This document shows positions 32,788 through 41,429 of a DNA stretch of 64,000 bases, piece by piece. Location of the stretch: the NCBI GenBank assembly GCA_019119555.1, contig DWWU01000016.1, forward strand, positions 43,251-107,250. Reading direction: 5' to 3'. Positions within the stretch are counted from its first letter, which is position 1; each line of letters opens with the position of its first letter. A program made the translations under genes and the position numbers. Source of the DNA: Candidatus Fusicatenibacter intestinigallinarum. GTDB lineage: Bacteria; Bacillota; Clostridia; Lachnospirales; Lachnospiraceae. The notes below the pieces were generated by a model. The model did no database searches. It was not told the DNA's origin and saw only the letters and a list, made by a program, of their open reading frames with translations.

Positions 32788-34836
32788 TCAGATTTCTCCT
32801 TCCTCAAGCATTTCTGTCAGTGTATCTTTCAAAATTCTCTTTGCCTCATTCATACCTGTTTCCAGCTGACAGCCGGCCATGTTCAGATGACCGCCGCCCC
32901 CCATCCGCTCCATGATAATCTGGACATTGACTTCATCGATCGCACGGGCGCTCACATAGATCACACCCCGGTATTCCGTCAGCACAAATGAAGCCTTGAC
33001 TCCGATAACATTCAGCAGCTCATTGGCCGCCTGAGAGCCGATCACCGTAGGGCTGTCCACATAATCGCCCGGACATTCCGAAATCGCAAAGCAGTCCAGA
33101 AAAATCTCCGCATTGCTGATCGTCTCGCCTTTCGCCCGGTAATCGTTCATGTTTTCCCGGAACAGCTTGCGCACGCGGGTCACATCCGCGCCGCAGCGGC
33201 GCAGAAACGCAGCCGCCTCAAAAGTACGCACACCTGTCTTCTGCTGAAAATTGTCCGTATCGATCATAATACCCGCGTACAGACTGTCCGCCTCTATGTT
33301 GCGGATCCGGACGCCGTCGGCAAAATACTGCAGAATCTCCGCGACCATCTCGCAGGCGGACGATGCATACGGTTCCACATAAGCCAGAACCGCGTTGCGT
33401 ATCACCTCGCTGCCCTGGCGGTGATGATCCAGAACGACGATGGTCTTTGTCATATAAAGAATGTCTTCGCATTCCGTGTAGCTTGGCCGGTTGACGTCCA
33501 CAACAACGACCAGCGTATTCTCATCCACAAGCTCTCTGGCTTCGTGGCGGTCGATAAACATGGAGTCGTCGTAATCGGGATTGTTCAGAAACCCTTCCAT
33601 CAGCGGCCGGATAGAATTGTTCTGTCCTTCCAGAACAATGTGCGCTGTCTTGTTCAGGGTTTTCGCCGCCCGGTAAATTCCGATGGCAGATCCGAAAGAA
33701 TCCGCATCCGGATTTTTATGGCCCATGACCACAATGCGATCCTTGCTGAGCATGAACTCCTTCAGCGCATGGGCTTTCACCCGCGCCTTTACTCTTGTAT
33801 TCTTTTCCACCGCCTGGGTTTTGCCGCCGAAATACTGGATACTCTCTCCGTCTTTCATGACCACTTGGTCGCCGCCGCGGCCCAGGGCAAGATCGATGGC
33901 GATACGGGCGTACTCGGAATTTTTCACATAGGAATCGGCATTGTATCCGATACCGATACTGATCGTCACAGCCATATCATTTCCGATATTGACCGCTTTG
34001 ACTTCCTCCAGAATGTCAAACCGTTTCTCCTTCAGTATCTCCAGAGATTTCCTGCGCATGACAAGTAGGTATTTATCTTTTTCCAGTTTCCGTATCACTC
34101 CGTCAATGCGGGTAAAATACTGGTTCATCTTACGCTCCACCAGTGCCGCCAGAAGAGAACGGCGCACCGGCTCGATGCTTTCCATGACTTCTTCATAATT
34201 GTCCAGATAGAGAAGTCCCGCGACCATCTTTTCGTCTTCGCATTTCAGAATATACTCGTTCAGTTCCGTCTCGTCAAACAGATACATCACCTGGATAAAG
34301 CAGCCGCTTTCCTCCGCTTCCAGAACCTGGCTTCTCTCAAGAAGCTCATCGATGCACACTGCCCTGAGCAGCACACGGAAATTTCTTTTTTCATACGTAA
34401 TATGAAGCTCTGTTTCCCCTCCGTCCTTCGGAAGCTTTTCCTGTGTAATGCCCGGGAAAACAGACGTAACAGATTTGTGATACCGCTTATCCTTACCGGT
34501 CAGTTCTGTGAATGCCAGGTTGACCCAGAGAAGCTTTCCCTGCTGGTCCATCACCGCATACGGAATTTCCAGTTCCTGAAGCAGGCGTTTCTGCACCTGT
34601 CCGTACTCGGCGGCGAACGTCACCATCTCGTTCAGAATCCTGGGCCTGCTCCTGAAATAGAGCGACAGCGCAATCACCACGTAGACTCCGACACAGAAGG
34701 TAAACCAGATTCCGGCTTTCACCTGAATGAAATACATCGCCACATTCATGGCAATCAGGAGCGCGGAAAGCAGGATCGGCCAGATCATATACCGCTTCAT
34801 CCGCCCGGCAAATTTGAGTTTATTGTTATCGTTCAT
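32788..34836 (-). CDS. gdpP: Cyclic-di-AMP phosphodiesterase GdpP
   Basis: About 682 residues in the GdpP order: two N-terminal membrane helices (about 15-55), a degenerate PAS domain (about 75-170), a degenerate GGDEF domain (about 175-300) and a DHH/DHHA1 phosphodiesterase (about 330-680). Catalytic metal ligands are visible in VVMGHKNPDADSFGSA, VVVDVNRPS and LDHHRQGSE, with GGGGHLNMAG in DHHA1. The enzyme cleaves c-di-AMP to pApA at the membrane. The start at 34836 has AAAGGTG upstream. With darA at 18580 it gives the window two c-di-AMP components; no synthase is seen here. Confidence 0.95.
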   Translation of the reverse strand: MNDNNKLKFAGRMKRYMIWPILLSALLIAMNVAMYFIQVKAGIWFTFCVGVYVVIALSLYFRSRPRILNEMVTFAAEYGQVQKRLLQELEIPYAVMDQQGKLLWVNLAFTELTGKDKRYHKSVTSVFPGITQEKLPKDGGETELHITYEKRNFRVLLRAVCIDELLERSQVLEAEESGCFIQVMYLFDETELNEYILKCEDEKMVAGLLYLDNYEEVMESIEPVRRSLLAALVERKMNQYFTRIDGVIRKLEKDKYLLVMRRKSLEILKEKRFDILEEVKAVNIGNDMAVTISIGIGYNADSYVKNSEYARIAIDLALGRGGDQVVMKDGESIQYFGGKTQAVEKNTRVKARVKAHALKEFMLSKDRIVVMGHKNPDADSFGSAIGIYRAAKTLNKTAHIVLEGQNNSIRPLMEGFLNNPDYDDSMFIDRHEARELVDENTLVVVVDVNRPSYTECEDILYMTKTIVVLDHHRQGSEVIRNAVLAYVEPYASSACEMVAEILQYFADGVRIRNIEADSLYAGIMIDTDNFQQKTGVRTFEAAAFLRRCGADVTRVRKLFRENMNDYRAKGETISNAEIFLDCFAISECPGDYVDSPTVIGSQAANELLNVIGVKASFVLTEYRGVIYVSARAIDEVNVQIIMERMGGGGHLNMAGCQLETGMNEAKRILKDTLTEMLEEGEI

Positions 34837-35015
34837 CCACACAAACACCTTTCAGAATAGATATTTGTCCACATTACGCCTTGTATTATACCACTAAATC
34901 CGTCAAAGCAAAAGCTTTTTTTGTCGCATCGGATACCGGTGCATCAGGTCCGGACAGAAAACTGCGGGACGGTTTCCTGTTCAGACTGAGTGAAATCCGT
35001 ATACTGAAATCTGCA

Positions 35016-35046
35016 GCAAAATACCCCGCAGCAAGCTGCGGGGTAT
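35016..35046 (-). terminator. Terminator of the rpsF-ssb-rpsR operon
   Basis: On the minus strand ATACCCCGCAG pairs with CTGCGGGGTAT around a four-base loop, followed by TTTTG. It lies 113 bp after the rpsR stop. Confidence 0.85.
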
Positions 35047-35158
35047 CCGGTTTCATTCACACTCAATGTATGCCCGCCGACACACGGCGGTCTTCTCCTT
35101 CCAGCGGCGCTGCCAGGCTGGGTTTCACACAGGCCTGACCGTATCGCCAGCGGAAAAA

Positions 35159-35413
35159 TCAATCATCCACGTACGGCATAATCGCCATATGTCTTGCACG
35201 CTTTACTGCCACTGTCACTGCTCTCTGATGCTTTGCACAGGTTCCTGTCACACGTCTCGGCAGAATTTTTCCGCGCTCAGATACATATTTTTTCAGTTTC
35301 GCTGCATCCTTGTAGCTGATTTCCTCACCGCCGCAGAATACACAGACTTTTCTTCTTCTGCGCATCGGTTTTCTGGATGCCGGTTTTTCACTGTTATTGT
35401 ATGCCATGTTCAC
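35159..35413 (-). CDS. rpsR: 30S ribosomal protein S18
   Basis: 84 residues with the S18 core [40 protein letters not shown] short N-terminal extension carries [10 protein letters not shown], Cys residues common in clostridial S18. It is last in the rpsF-ssb-rpsR operon and pairs with S6 on the 30S platform. Confidence 0.98.
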   Translation of the reverse strand: MNMAYNNSEKPASRKPMRRRRKVCVFCGGEEISYKDAAKLKKYVSERGKILPRRVTGTCAKHQRAVTVAVKRARHMAIMPYVDD

Positions 35414-35437
35414 ACTCTCCTTTATCCCAAAATCATG

Positions 35438-35920
35438 TTAGTTAAATGGAAGTTCCTCGTCGATTCCATCCGGAATATTCATAAATCCATCTGCGGACAT
35501 ACCGCCCATATCGTGGGAAGGTGCGGCAGGAGCCGATGAAGGCGCGGCATTCGGCGCGGCATTATAGGAAGAGGAATATCCTCCGTTGCGCTCGCTTGCG
35601 CTCTTGCTCTCTGCAAATTCCTGATCCTCCACAACCACATCTGTCGTGTAAACCTTCTGGCCTTCACGGTTGGTATAGCTTCCGGTCTGGATACGTCCTG
35701 TGATGGCGATCTTTGTTCCCTGGCGAAGATATTTCTCTGCGAACTCCGCCTGACGGCCGAAAGCAACGCAGCCGATAAAATCAGCCGTCGCATCTCCATC
35801 GCGTTTGAATCGTCTGTCCACCGCGAGTGTGTAGCGGGCCACTGCCGTCGCACTTTCACCAGCGGAATATCTCACATCCGGGTCTCTTGTCAGTCGTCCC
35901 ATTAAAATGACTTTATTCAT
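35438..35920 (-). CDS. ssb: Single-stranded DNA-binding protein
   Basis: 160 residues. The OB-fold domain (about 1-110) begins MNKVILMGRLTRDPDVRYS and holds FIGCVAFGRQAEFAEKYLRQG. A low-complexity Ala/Pro/Ser linker follows, ending in the acidic tip DEELPFN, the partner-docking tail of bacterial SSB. Its place between rpsF and rpsR is the standard Firmicute order. Confidence 0.97.
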   Translation of the reverse strand: MNKVILMGRLTRDPDVRYSAGESATAVARYTLAVDRRFKRDGDATADFIGCVAFGRQAEFAEKYLRQGTKIAITGRIQTGSYTNREGQKVYTTDVVVEDQEFAESKSASERNGGYSSSYNAAPNAAPSSAPAAPSHDMGGMSADGFMNIPDGIDEELPFN

Positions 35921-35931
35921 TGATCTACCTC

Positions 35932-36219
35932 TTATGCCTCTTTCTTTACAACCAGGTATCTCAGTACATTGTCCATGATGCGCATATGACGCTCGATCTC
36001 TGCCGGAGCGGTTGTCTCAGCTTCGAACTGAATAAAGTAATAATAGCCTTCACGCATATGCTGGATTTCGTATGCGAGGCGTTTTTTGCCCCACTCTTCC
36101 ACCTCGGAAATCGTTCCGCCGTAACGGGTTACATAGCCTTTCGCTTTCTCCACAACGGCATTGCGCTCTTCTTCCTCGAGCTTGGCGTTTACAACCAGTG
36201 CTAATTCGTACTTGTTCAT
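35932..36219 (-). CDS. rpsF: 30S ribosomal protein S6
   Basis: 95 residues: MNKYELALVVNAKLEEEER, GGTISEVEEWGKKRLAYEI and YYYFIQFEAE are S6 hallmarks. AGAAGGAGGG lies before the ATG at 36219; a longer frame from 36318 would run through the leader. It heads the operon. Confidence 0.97.
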   Translation of the reverse strand: MNKYELALVVNAKLEEEERNAVVEKAKGYVTRYGGTISEVEEWGKKRLAYEIQHMREGYYYFIQFEAETTAPAEIERHMRIMDNVLRYLVVKKEA

Positions 36220-36242
36220 GCTTTCCCTCCTTCTGGTCTTTG

Positions 36243-36263
36243 GCCCCCTGAACGACAGGGAGC
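36243..36263 (-). promoter_or_regulatory. Leader hairpin of rpsF, candidate S6:S18 autoregulatory site
   Basis: GCTCCCTG pairs with CAGGGGGC around a five-base loop, 24 nt before the S6 start. Many bacteria have an S6:S18-binding RNA here, but I cannot match its conserved bulge with certainty. Confidence 0.4.
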
Positions 36264-36295
36264 AAGGAATCCGTTTTTGTATATCACAGACTCCA

Positions 36296-36324
36296 ATTTT
36301 AACATAATCCTCCCGCAATTACAA
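36296..36324 (-). promoter_or_regulatory. Predicted promoter of the rpsF operon
   Basis: On the minus strand TTGTAA (36319-36324), a 17-bp spacer and TAAAAT (36296-36301). The leader would be about 70 nt. Confidence 0.65.
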
Positions 36325-36354
36325 GAGGATGACGGAGTTTTTTTCCAGCGATAG

Positions 36355-36382
36355 GTAACAGTTCAGCCAGCTGAACTGTTAC
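36355..36382. repeat. R1 short form
   Basis: Intact 28-bp palindrome (GTAACAGTTCAGC/GCTGAACTGTTAC). Flanks AGCGATAG and GGCGATAC share GCGATA, 6 of 8 positions, in keeping with a decayed target duplication. Confidence 0.88.
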
Positions 36383-36421
36383 GGCGATACTGCTGAAGTT
36401 TTTGTACTATAAAAGATACTT

Positions 36422-36607
36422 TCAGGCTTCTTTTTTTCTTATGCCGCGGGTGTTCTTTTCCACAAGTTTGCGTGCAATCATAATCTGGTGTCCGCATCCG
36501 GTGCATTTCAGCCGGAAATCAGCTCCTACCCGGAGGATTTCCCACTCGCTGCTTCCACAGGGATGAGGTTTTTTCAGTTTTACAATATCTCCAATTTCGT
36601 AATTCAT
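36422..36607 (-). CDS. DUF951 domain protein
   Basis: 61 residues of DUF951, a small zinc-ribbon-like protein found across Firmicutes near rpsF. It begins MNYEIGDIVKLKKPHPCGSSEWEILRVG and has KCTGCGHQIMI, so the Cys pattern C...C-x2-C could bind a metal. The function is unknown. Its ATG overlaps the sirtuin stop by four bases, indicating translational coupling. Confidence 0.9.
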   Translation of the reverse strand: MNYEIGDIVKLKKPHPCGSSEWEILRVGADFRLKCTGCGHQIMIARKLVEKNTRGIRKKEA

Positions 36608-37335
36608 AGTTCCCTCACTTTTATCCGGGCCAGCACCTGCCCGATCGGTTCTTCAATCAGAAGATCTGCGTTGCTGTCCACCGGTGTCGCACTCCGGTTC
36701 AAGACCACCAGCGCGTCTCCATGAAAATAGCGGAGCAGTCCTGCCGCCGGATACACGGCCAGGGAGGTGCCTCCCACAAGCATCAGATCCGCTTCCTCAA
36801 TTGCCTGTACAGCCTGTTCCATCACATTCTGGTCCAGCGGCTCCTCGTACAGAACCACATCCGGCTTTATGATCCCCTGACAGACCGGGCATCGGGGAAC
36901 CCCCTCGGTGGCGAGAATCTCCTGCGCGCTGTAGAAGGCTCCGCACTTCATACAATGATTTCTGTGTATACTCCCATGAAGTTCATATACGATCCTGCTT
37001 CCCGCAGCCTGATGGAGGCCGTCAATATTCTGAGTCACCACAGCCTTCAGCTTTCCGGCGCGCTCAAGCTCCGCCAGCTTTCTGTGGGCGCTGTTGGGCT
37101 CCGCATCCAGCACCAGCATCTTGTCCCGGTAAAACCGGAAGAACTCCTCCGGATGGCGCATGAAATACGTATGGCTCAAAATAGTCTCCGGAGGAACCTC
37201 ATATTTCTGATGATAGAGCCCGTCCACGCTCCTGAAATCAGGAATTCCGCTCTCCGTGGAAACCCCCGCTCCTCCGAAAAACACCAGCCTCTCATGGCGG
37301 TCAATCAGTTCCTGCAGTTTTTCAATCTTATCCAT
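36604..37335 (-). CDS. NAD-dependent protein deacylase, sirtuin family
   Basis: 243 residues. Sirtuin signatures are complete: GGAGVSTESGIPDFRS for NAD binding, VTQNIDGLHQ, the catalytic His in ELHGS, and a zinc module CMKCG...CPVC. GGTSLAVYPA and LNRS complete the Rossmann fold. It removes acetyl or other acyl groups from lysines using NAD. The start at 37335 has AGGAGGG upstream. It is coupled to DUF951 and lies 55 bp after sortase B. Confidence 0.95.
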   Translation of the reverse strand: MDKIEKLQELIDRHERLVFFGGAGVSTESGIPDFRSVDGLYHQKYEVPPETILSHTYFMRHPEEFFRFYRDKMLVLDAEPNSAHRKLAELERAGKLKAVVTQNIDGLHQAAGSRIVYELHGSIHRNHCMKCGAFYSAQEILATEGVPRCPVCQGIIKPDVVLYEEPLDQNVMEQAVQAIEEADLMLVGGTSLAVYPAAGLLRYFHGDALVVLNRSATPVDSNADLLIEEPIGQVLARIKVREL

Positions 37336-37390
37336 TCTTTTCCCTCCTGGAGTATGTTTCCTGGCGTTTTTTCCGTATCCTCCGGAAGGC

Positions 37391-38194
37391 TTACGAAATC
37401 CTGACTCCCTGGACGACAAACCTCCGGGAGGAGTCGCGGGCCGCACAGGTGGACAAAGTGACGATTTTGCTGTTCTGATCCATTGCCGGCACTTCAAGGG
37501 GCACCTCGCTCCTTGCGGCCATGTCCGCCTGATACTGAGTAAAACTTTCTCCCGGACCGGAAAACAAGGTGTAGGCGTCGCTGATCGCATCCGTATAAAA
37601 TGCGCTGAAAGCCTGATACCGGTAATCGCCCTCCGGCGTGAGAATCCAGAAATAAACGCTGTCCTTATATTTTTCCTGCTCCTTGAACTGCTTCAGCTTG
37701 CCGAACATGGACTGATTCTTCATATTATGTCCATAGACGATGGTATTGCAGTCAGAGAAATTGTCATTGTTCTGATAATCCACGAAAATGGATCCTGCAT
37801 AATTGCTGTTTCCCTCATAGGTGGTGTGGAGGTATTCCTCATTATCCTCCCCCTGGACAATAGGATAACTGATATCCAGCGCCTCTATGTACAGCCAGCC
37901 TTTCACATCCGGATTGATTGCCTGCAGCGAAGCAAAATCCACGGTCAGAGGGGCCTGCACAGGCTCCGGCTCCCCGCCATTTTCATCCGGAGCTTCCTTC
38001 GACGGTTCCGGCGTTACCTGGACCGTATATTGTCTCAGTTCATTGTATTCATCCGTTCCTTCTTTATAGGAAAGAAAGATTTTTATCAGGTTGTACGCGG
38101 AAAACACGAGCACGCACAGGGCTGCAACAAACAGAAGTTTCCAGAGGATGCTTCCGGATGTGCCCCGCGTCTTTTTTTTACTTTTTTTCGCCAT
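37391..38194 (-). CDS. srtB: Class B sortase
   Basis: About 267 residues with one N-terminal membrane helix (about 18-40), a Pro/Glu-rich linker and a class B sortase domain. The catalytic triad is visible: His in VYGHNM, Cys in VTLSTCA and Arg in RRFVVQG. Class B sortases anchor proteins carrying NPxT-type signals to peptidoglycan, often for iron acquisition, or assemble spore and pilus parts. No gene with an obvious sorting signal occurs in this window. The ATG at 38194 is chosen to give a basic N-terminus; the longer frame starts at 38221. Confidence 0.92.
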   Translation of the reverse strand: MAKKSKKKTRGTSGSILWKLLFVAALCVLVFSAYNLIKIFLSYKEGTDEYNELRQYTVQVTPEPSKEAPDENGGEPEPVQAPLTVDFASLQAINPDVKGWLYIEALDISYPIVQGEDNEEYLHTTYEGNSNYAGSIFVDYQNNDNFSDCNTIVYGHNMKNQSMFGKLKQFKEQEKYKDSVYFWILTPEGDYRYQAFSAFYTDAISDAYTLFSGPGESFTQYQADMAARSEVPLEVPAMDQNSKIVTLSTCAARDSSRRFVVQGVRIS

Positions 38195-38305
38195 AGCGTT
38201 ATCTCTCAGACAGGCCCGCACACATGCATCCCCGCATGTATCCCGACCGGTTTTCTCCTTTTTGCTTTATTTTATTCCATCTCCTTTTTACTTGTCAACC
38301 CACAG

Positions 38306-38362
38306 TGCGAAGGGATTATCAATTGCCGGATGCAGTAACAGTTCAACGGGCCGAACTGCTAC
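38306..38362 (+). repeat. R1 element, distal half
   Basis: GCGAAGGGATTATCAATTG corresponds to the loop of the CATCCGGCC hairpin, followed by CCGGATGC and the palindrome GTAACAGTTC...GAACTGCTAC. The proximal half is absent. It lies 35 bp upstream of the promoter at 38397. Confidence 0.75.
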
Positions 38363-38396
38363 TGTAACTATCCTGTCACTGTATTTTTTCCTTTGC

Positions 38397-38426
38397 TTTA
38401 CATCTCCTGCATTTTCATAGTACAAT
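38397..38426 (+). promoter_or_regulatory. Predicted promoter of the glutamate synthase-like gene
   Basis: TTTACA at 38397-38402, an 18-bp spacer, TACAAT at 38421-38426. The leader is about 130 nt. Confidence 0.6.
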
Positions 38427-38563
38427 AGGTATCAGAAAACAACTCTGACATCCGCCGTCTGTCCCGAAGATATCTGTCTTTCCCGACCAAACGTCGGAAT
38501 GTTTTAACCATGCCGTATATTTTTCAGAATATCCGGCACCATTCTTTTGAAAGGAAGGACTCT

Positions 38564-39811
38564 ATGGCAATTCATGTATTAGATGAAGCGAACCGTTGTC
38601 TGAACTGTAAAGTTCCCCAGTGTCAGAAGGGCTGTCCCATCCACACACCGATCCCCACCGTGATCCAGCTGATGCTTCACGGCAAGCTGGACGAAGCCGG
38701 ATGGATGCTTTTTGAAAACAACCCGCTGACCACTGTCTGCAGTCTGATCTGCAACCACGAAAACCAGTGTGAAGGCCACTGTGTGCTTGGCCGCAAAGGA
38801 GCCCCCGTTCATTTTTCTTCTATTGAAAGCTATATTTCTACCACCTACAGCACAAAAATGGTCAAAGGACCGGCTCCGTCCAACGGGATGAGGGTCGCGA
38901 TCATCGGCTCCGGACCTGCCGGCCTGACAATCGCGGTACTCCTTGCGCGCAAAGGCTACCAGGTTACCATTTTCGAAGGAAAAGACAAGATTGGCGGCGT
39001 TCTCCGCTACGGAATTCCGGATTTCCGGCTTCCGAAAAGTGTTCTCGACGACTTTGAATACCGCCATCTGCTTCTGAAAGACATCAAAGTACGCCCGAAC
39101 ACGACAATTGGCGGAGCCATTTCCATCGACGATCTGCTCCGTGACGACTATAAATCAATTTTCGTGGGAACCGGAGTATGGCGTCCCAACACGCTGCGCA
39201 TCAAAGGCGAGACGCTTGGCCACGTACATTTCGGGATCAATTACCTGAACAATCCGGACAGTTTCCATCTCGGCGAGCGCGTCATTGTAATCGGCGCAGG
39301 CAACGCCGCAATGGATGTGGCACGTACAGCGCTCCGAAAGGGCGTCCGCTACCTCCAGTGCTTCTCCCGTACCTCCACGGTTGCAGCAAGCAAGCATGAA
39401 TTCGATTACGCCGTTCTGGAAGGAGTGGAATTTATCTACTGCAAAATCCCAGTGGAAATCGTGGATGAAGGCGTTATTTTTGCGGACGCTGAGGAAAAGG
39501 AAGACGGCTCCGTCGAGCGGATCCCCGGAACAGAAAAACTGTATCCCGCCAACAGCGTCATCATCTCCATCAGCCAGGGACCGGCTGACAAACTGGTCAA
39601 TACGACCAAGGGTCTGAAAGCCAACAGCCGCGGACTTCTCGAAGCAGACGAGGAAGGCCACACCTCCCGTCCGGAAATTTTCGCCAGCGGTGACGTTGTC
39701 AACGGCGCGCGCACTGTTGTGGAAGCGGTCGCTCATTCCAAAATTGTCGCAGAAGCAATGGATGCCTATATGCAGAGTCTTCCAAAGGACGCGGAAGATG
39801 AGACTCCGTAA
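38564..39811 (+). CDS. NAD(P)-dependent oxidoreductase, glutamate synthase small-subunit (GltD) family
   Basis: 415 residues. An N-terminal iron-sulfur domain has CLNCKVPQCQKGCPIHTPIP, and a second Cys group VCSLICNHENQCEGHC. The FAD site follows (VAIIGSGPAGLTIAVLLARKGYQVTIFE), then a second Rossmann NAD(P) site (VIVIGAGNAAMDVARTALRKG) and a C-terminal ASGDVVNGARTVVEAVAHS. This set also occurs in NfnB and in subunits paired with GltB. No large subunit is adjacent, so its electron partner is unknown. The start at 38564 follows AAAGGAAGGA. Confidence 0.88.
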   Translation: MAIHVLDEANRCLNCKVPQCQKGCPIHTPIPTVIQLMLHGKLDEAGWMLFENNPLTTVCSLICNHENQCEGHCVLGRKGAPVHFSSIESYISTTYSTKMVKGPAPSNGMRVAIIGSGPAGLTIAVLLARKGYQVTIFEGKDKIGGVLRYGIPDFRLPKSVLDDFEYRHLLLKDIKVRPNTTIGGAISIDDLLRDDYKSIFVGTGVWRPNTLRIKGETLGHVHFGINYLNNPDSFHLGERVIVIGAGNAAMDVARTALRKGVRYLQCFSRTSTVAASKHEFDYAVLEGVEFIYCKIPVEIVDEGVIFADAEEKEDGSVERIPGTEKLYPANSVIISISQGPADKLVNTTKGLKANSRGLLEADEEGHTSRPEIFASGDVVNGARTVVEAVAHSKIVAEAMDAYMQSLPKDAEDETP

Positions 39812-39828
39812 GCATATGCAGCCGGGCG

Positions 39829-39924
39829 CGATCGCTTCAGCGACAGATTTCTGCTCCGCGCGAGTGCGCATCCCGCGGGGCATTTTTATATAGCAGGAAA
39901 CAGGTTTCCTGCTATATAAAAAAC
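39829..39924 (+). repeat. R2 repeat, full copy, doubling as terminator
   Basis: TTCAGCGACAGATTTC is followed by the hairpin GCTCCGCG/CGCGGGGC and a T tract, then TATATAGCAGGAAAC/GTTTCCTGCTATATA. In this place the first hairpin would terminate the preceding oxidoreductase gene; the second faces the tRNA gene on the other strand. Confidence 0.8.
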
Positions 39925-39971
39925 TCCGGTACCTGCTTCTTCGGACAGGCACCGGAGTTTTCACAAAAAAA

Positions 39972-40045
<74 letters not shown>

Positions 40046-40062
40046 ACGTCTTTATATTATAT

Positions 40063-40091
40063 ATTATAGTTCTATTTACGTTCTGTGTCAA
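40063..40091 (-). promoter_or_regulatory. Consensus promoter of tRNA-fMet
   Basis: On the minus strand TTGACA (40086-40091), exactly 17 bp, TATAAT (40063-40068). Both hexamers are perfect. Transcription would begin about 10 bp before the tRNA. Confidence 0.93.
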
Positions 40092-40121
40092 TGACAAACT
40101 GTCAGAAAAATCAGTCCTCTC

Positions 40122-40150
40122 TTGATTTCCCGCCGGTTCTATGGTAGACT
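40122..40150 (+). promoter_or_regulatory. Predicted promoter of the PTS IIC-like gene
   Basis: TTGATT at 40122-40127, a 17-bp spacer, TAGACT at 40145-40150. Moderate match. Confidence 0.5.
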
Positions 40151-40234
40151 TTTACAATCCGGTTACCACTGTAAACTTTTACTGTAAACCAAATGGTTTT
40201 GCAGGGAAAACAATCTGAGGGAGGAACTCACACT

Positions 40235-41299
40235 ATGAAAACTCTGAAAAAAGTGTGCACACACATCTTCATTGACGGTCTGGGCGGAATGACCCATGGC
40301 TTGTTCGCAACCCTGATCATCGGCACAATTCTGCAGCAGATCGGAACTCTGATCGGCGGCCAGCCCGGCGCACTGATCTTTCAGGCCGGAAAGATTGCAG
40401 CCGCACTGACGAGCGCCGGAATCGGCGTCGGCGTTGCCGTCAAATACCAGGAAAGCTCACTGGTTACCGTATCCGCCGGAATTGCAGCTGTGATTGGCGG
40501 ATATGCCACACAGATTCTCGCAGGTACCTTTTTCGTCGACGGAAACGTGATCTTTTCCGGTCCCGGCGAACCTCTCGGCGCTTTTATCGCCGCTTTCATC
40601 GGAATTACCGTCGGACACCTGATCTCCGGAAAAACCAAACTGGATATTATTCTGACGCCTGTCGTCACCATCGGTTTCGGCGGAGCAGCCGGACTTCTGG
40701 CGGGGCCTCCTGTCTCCAGACTGATGACCGGCCTGGGAAGCATCGTCAACTGGGGAACCGAACAGCAGCCGCTGCTGATGGGAATCATCGTGTCTGTGGT
40801 AATGGGAATGGTTCTCACGCTTCCGATCAGTTCCGCAGCCCTGGGAATCATTCTCAATCTCTCAGGCCTGGCTGCCGGAGCGGCTACCATCGGCTGCTGC
40901 TGCAATATGGTCGGCTTTGCAGTCGCAAGCTACCGTGAAAACGGCTTCGGCGGGCTGATCGCCCAGGGACTCGGCACTTCCATGCTCCAGGTGCCGAACA
41001 TTATGCGTCATCCTCAGATCTGGCTCCCTGCGATTCTTTCCAGCGCTATCCTCGGACCCGTCGGAACGATGGCGGCAAACATGCAGAACAATGCGACCGG
41101 CTCCGGTATGGGATCGGCCGGACTGGTGGGACAGCTTACTACCTATGAGACGATGATCGCCTATGATCCTGCTTCCACGGTTCTCATCAAAATTCTGCTT
41201 CTGCATTTCATTCTCCCGGCAGTCCTCACCCTTCTCTTCTCAGAATTCATGAGAAAGAAAGGACTGATCCGGGAAGGCGATATGTCTCTGGGCATCTGA
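40235..41299 (+). CDS. PTS EIIC-like membrane protein (PfoR-related family)
   Basis: 354 residues, mostly hydrophobic, with about nine to ten membrane segments rich in Gly and Ala. It matches the PTS_EIIC_2/PfoR group, which includes membrane proteins annotated as PTS subunit IIC or as regulator PfoR. Typical segments are FIDGLGGMTHGLFATLIIGTI near the N-terminus, PVVTIGFGGAAGLLAGPPVS and MGMVLTLPISSAAL. No EIIA or EIIB gene is adjacent. The start at 40235 follows GAGGGAGG. The substrate cannot be deduced. Confidence 0.8.
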   Translation: MKTLKKVCTHIFIDGLGGMTHGLFATLIIGTILQQIGTLIGGQPGALIFQAGKIAAALTSAGIGVGVAVKYQESSLVTVSAGIAAVIGGYATQILAGTFFVDGNVIFSGPGEPLGAFIAAFIGITVGHLISGKTKLDIILTPVVTIGFGGAAGLLAGPPVSRLMTGLGSIVNWGTEQQPLLMGIIVSVVMGMVLTLPISSAALGIILNLSGLAAGAATIGCCCNMVGFAVASYRENGFGGLIAQGLGTSMLQVPNIMRHPQIWLPAILSSAILGPVGTMAANMQNNATGSGMGSAGLVGQLTTYETMIAYDPASTVLIKILLLHFILPAVLTLLFSEFMRKKGLIREGDMSLGI

Positions 41300-41351
41300 C
41301 CAGACGGAAAATTCCCGGACCGTCCGGTGTTTTTCTCTGTATACAACATCA

Positions 41352-41400
41352 GAAACTGCATCCCCTGACCGGAATTCTCCGGCTCCGCGGATGCAGTTCC
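41352..41400. terminator. Hairpin between convergent PTS-like and serine hydrolase genes
   Basis: AACTGCATCC pairs with GGATGCAGTT, with CCGGA/TCCGG inside. No T tract follows; a weaker stem followed by TGTTTTT lies at 41301-41333. Confidence 0.5.
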
Positions 41401-41429
41401 TGACCGTTTCACGGAATCCGTTCTCCTGA

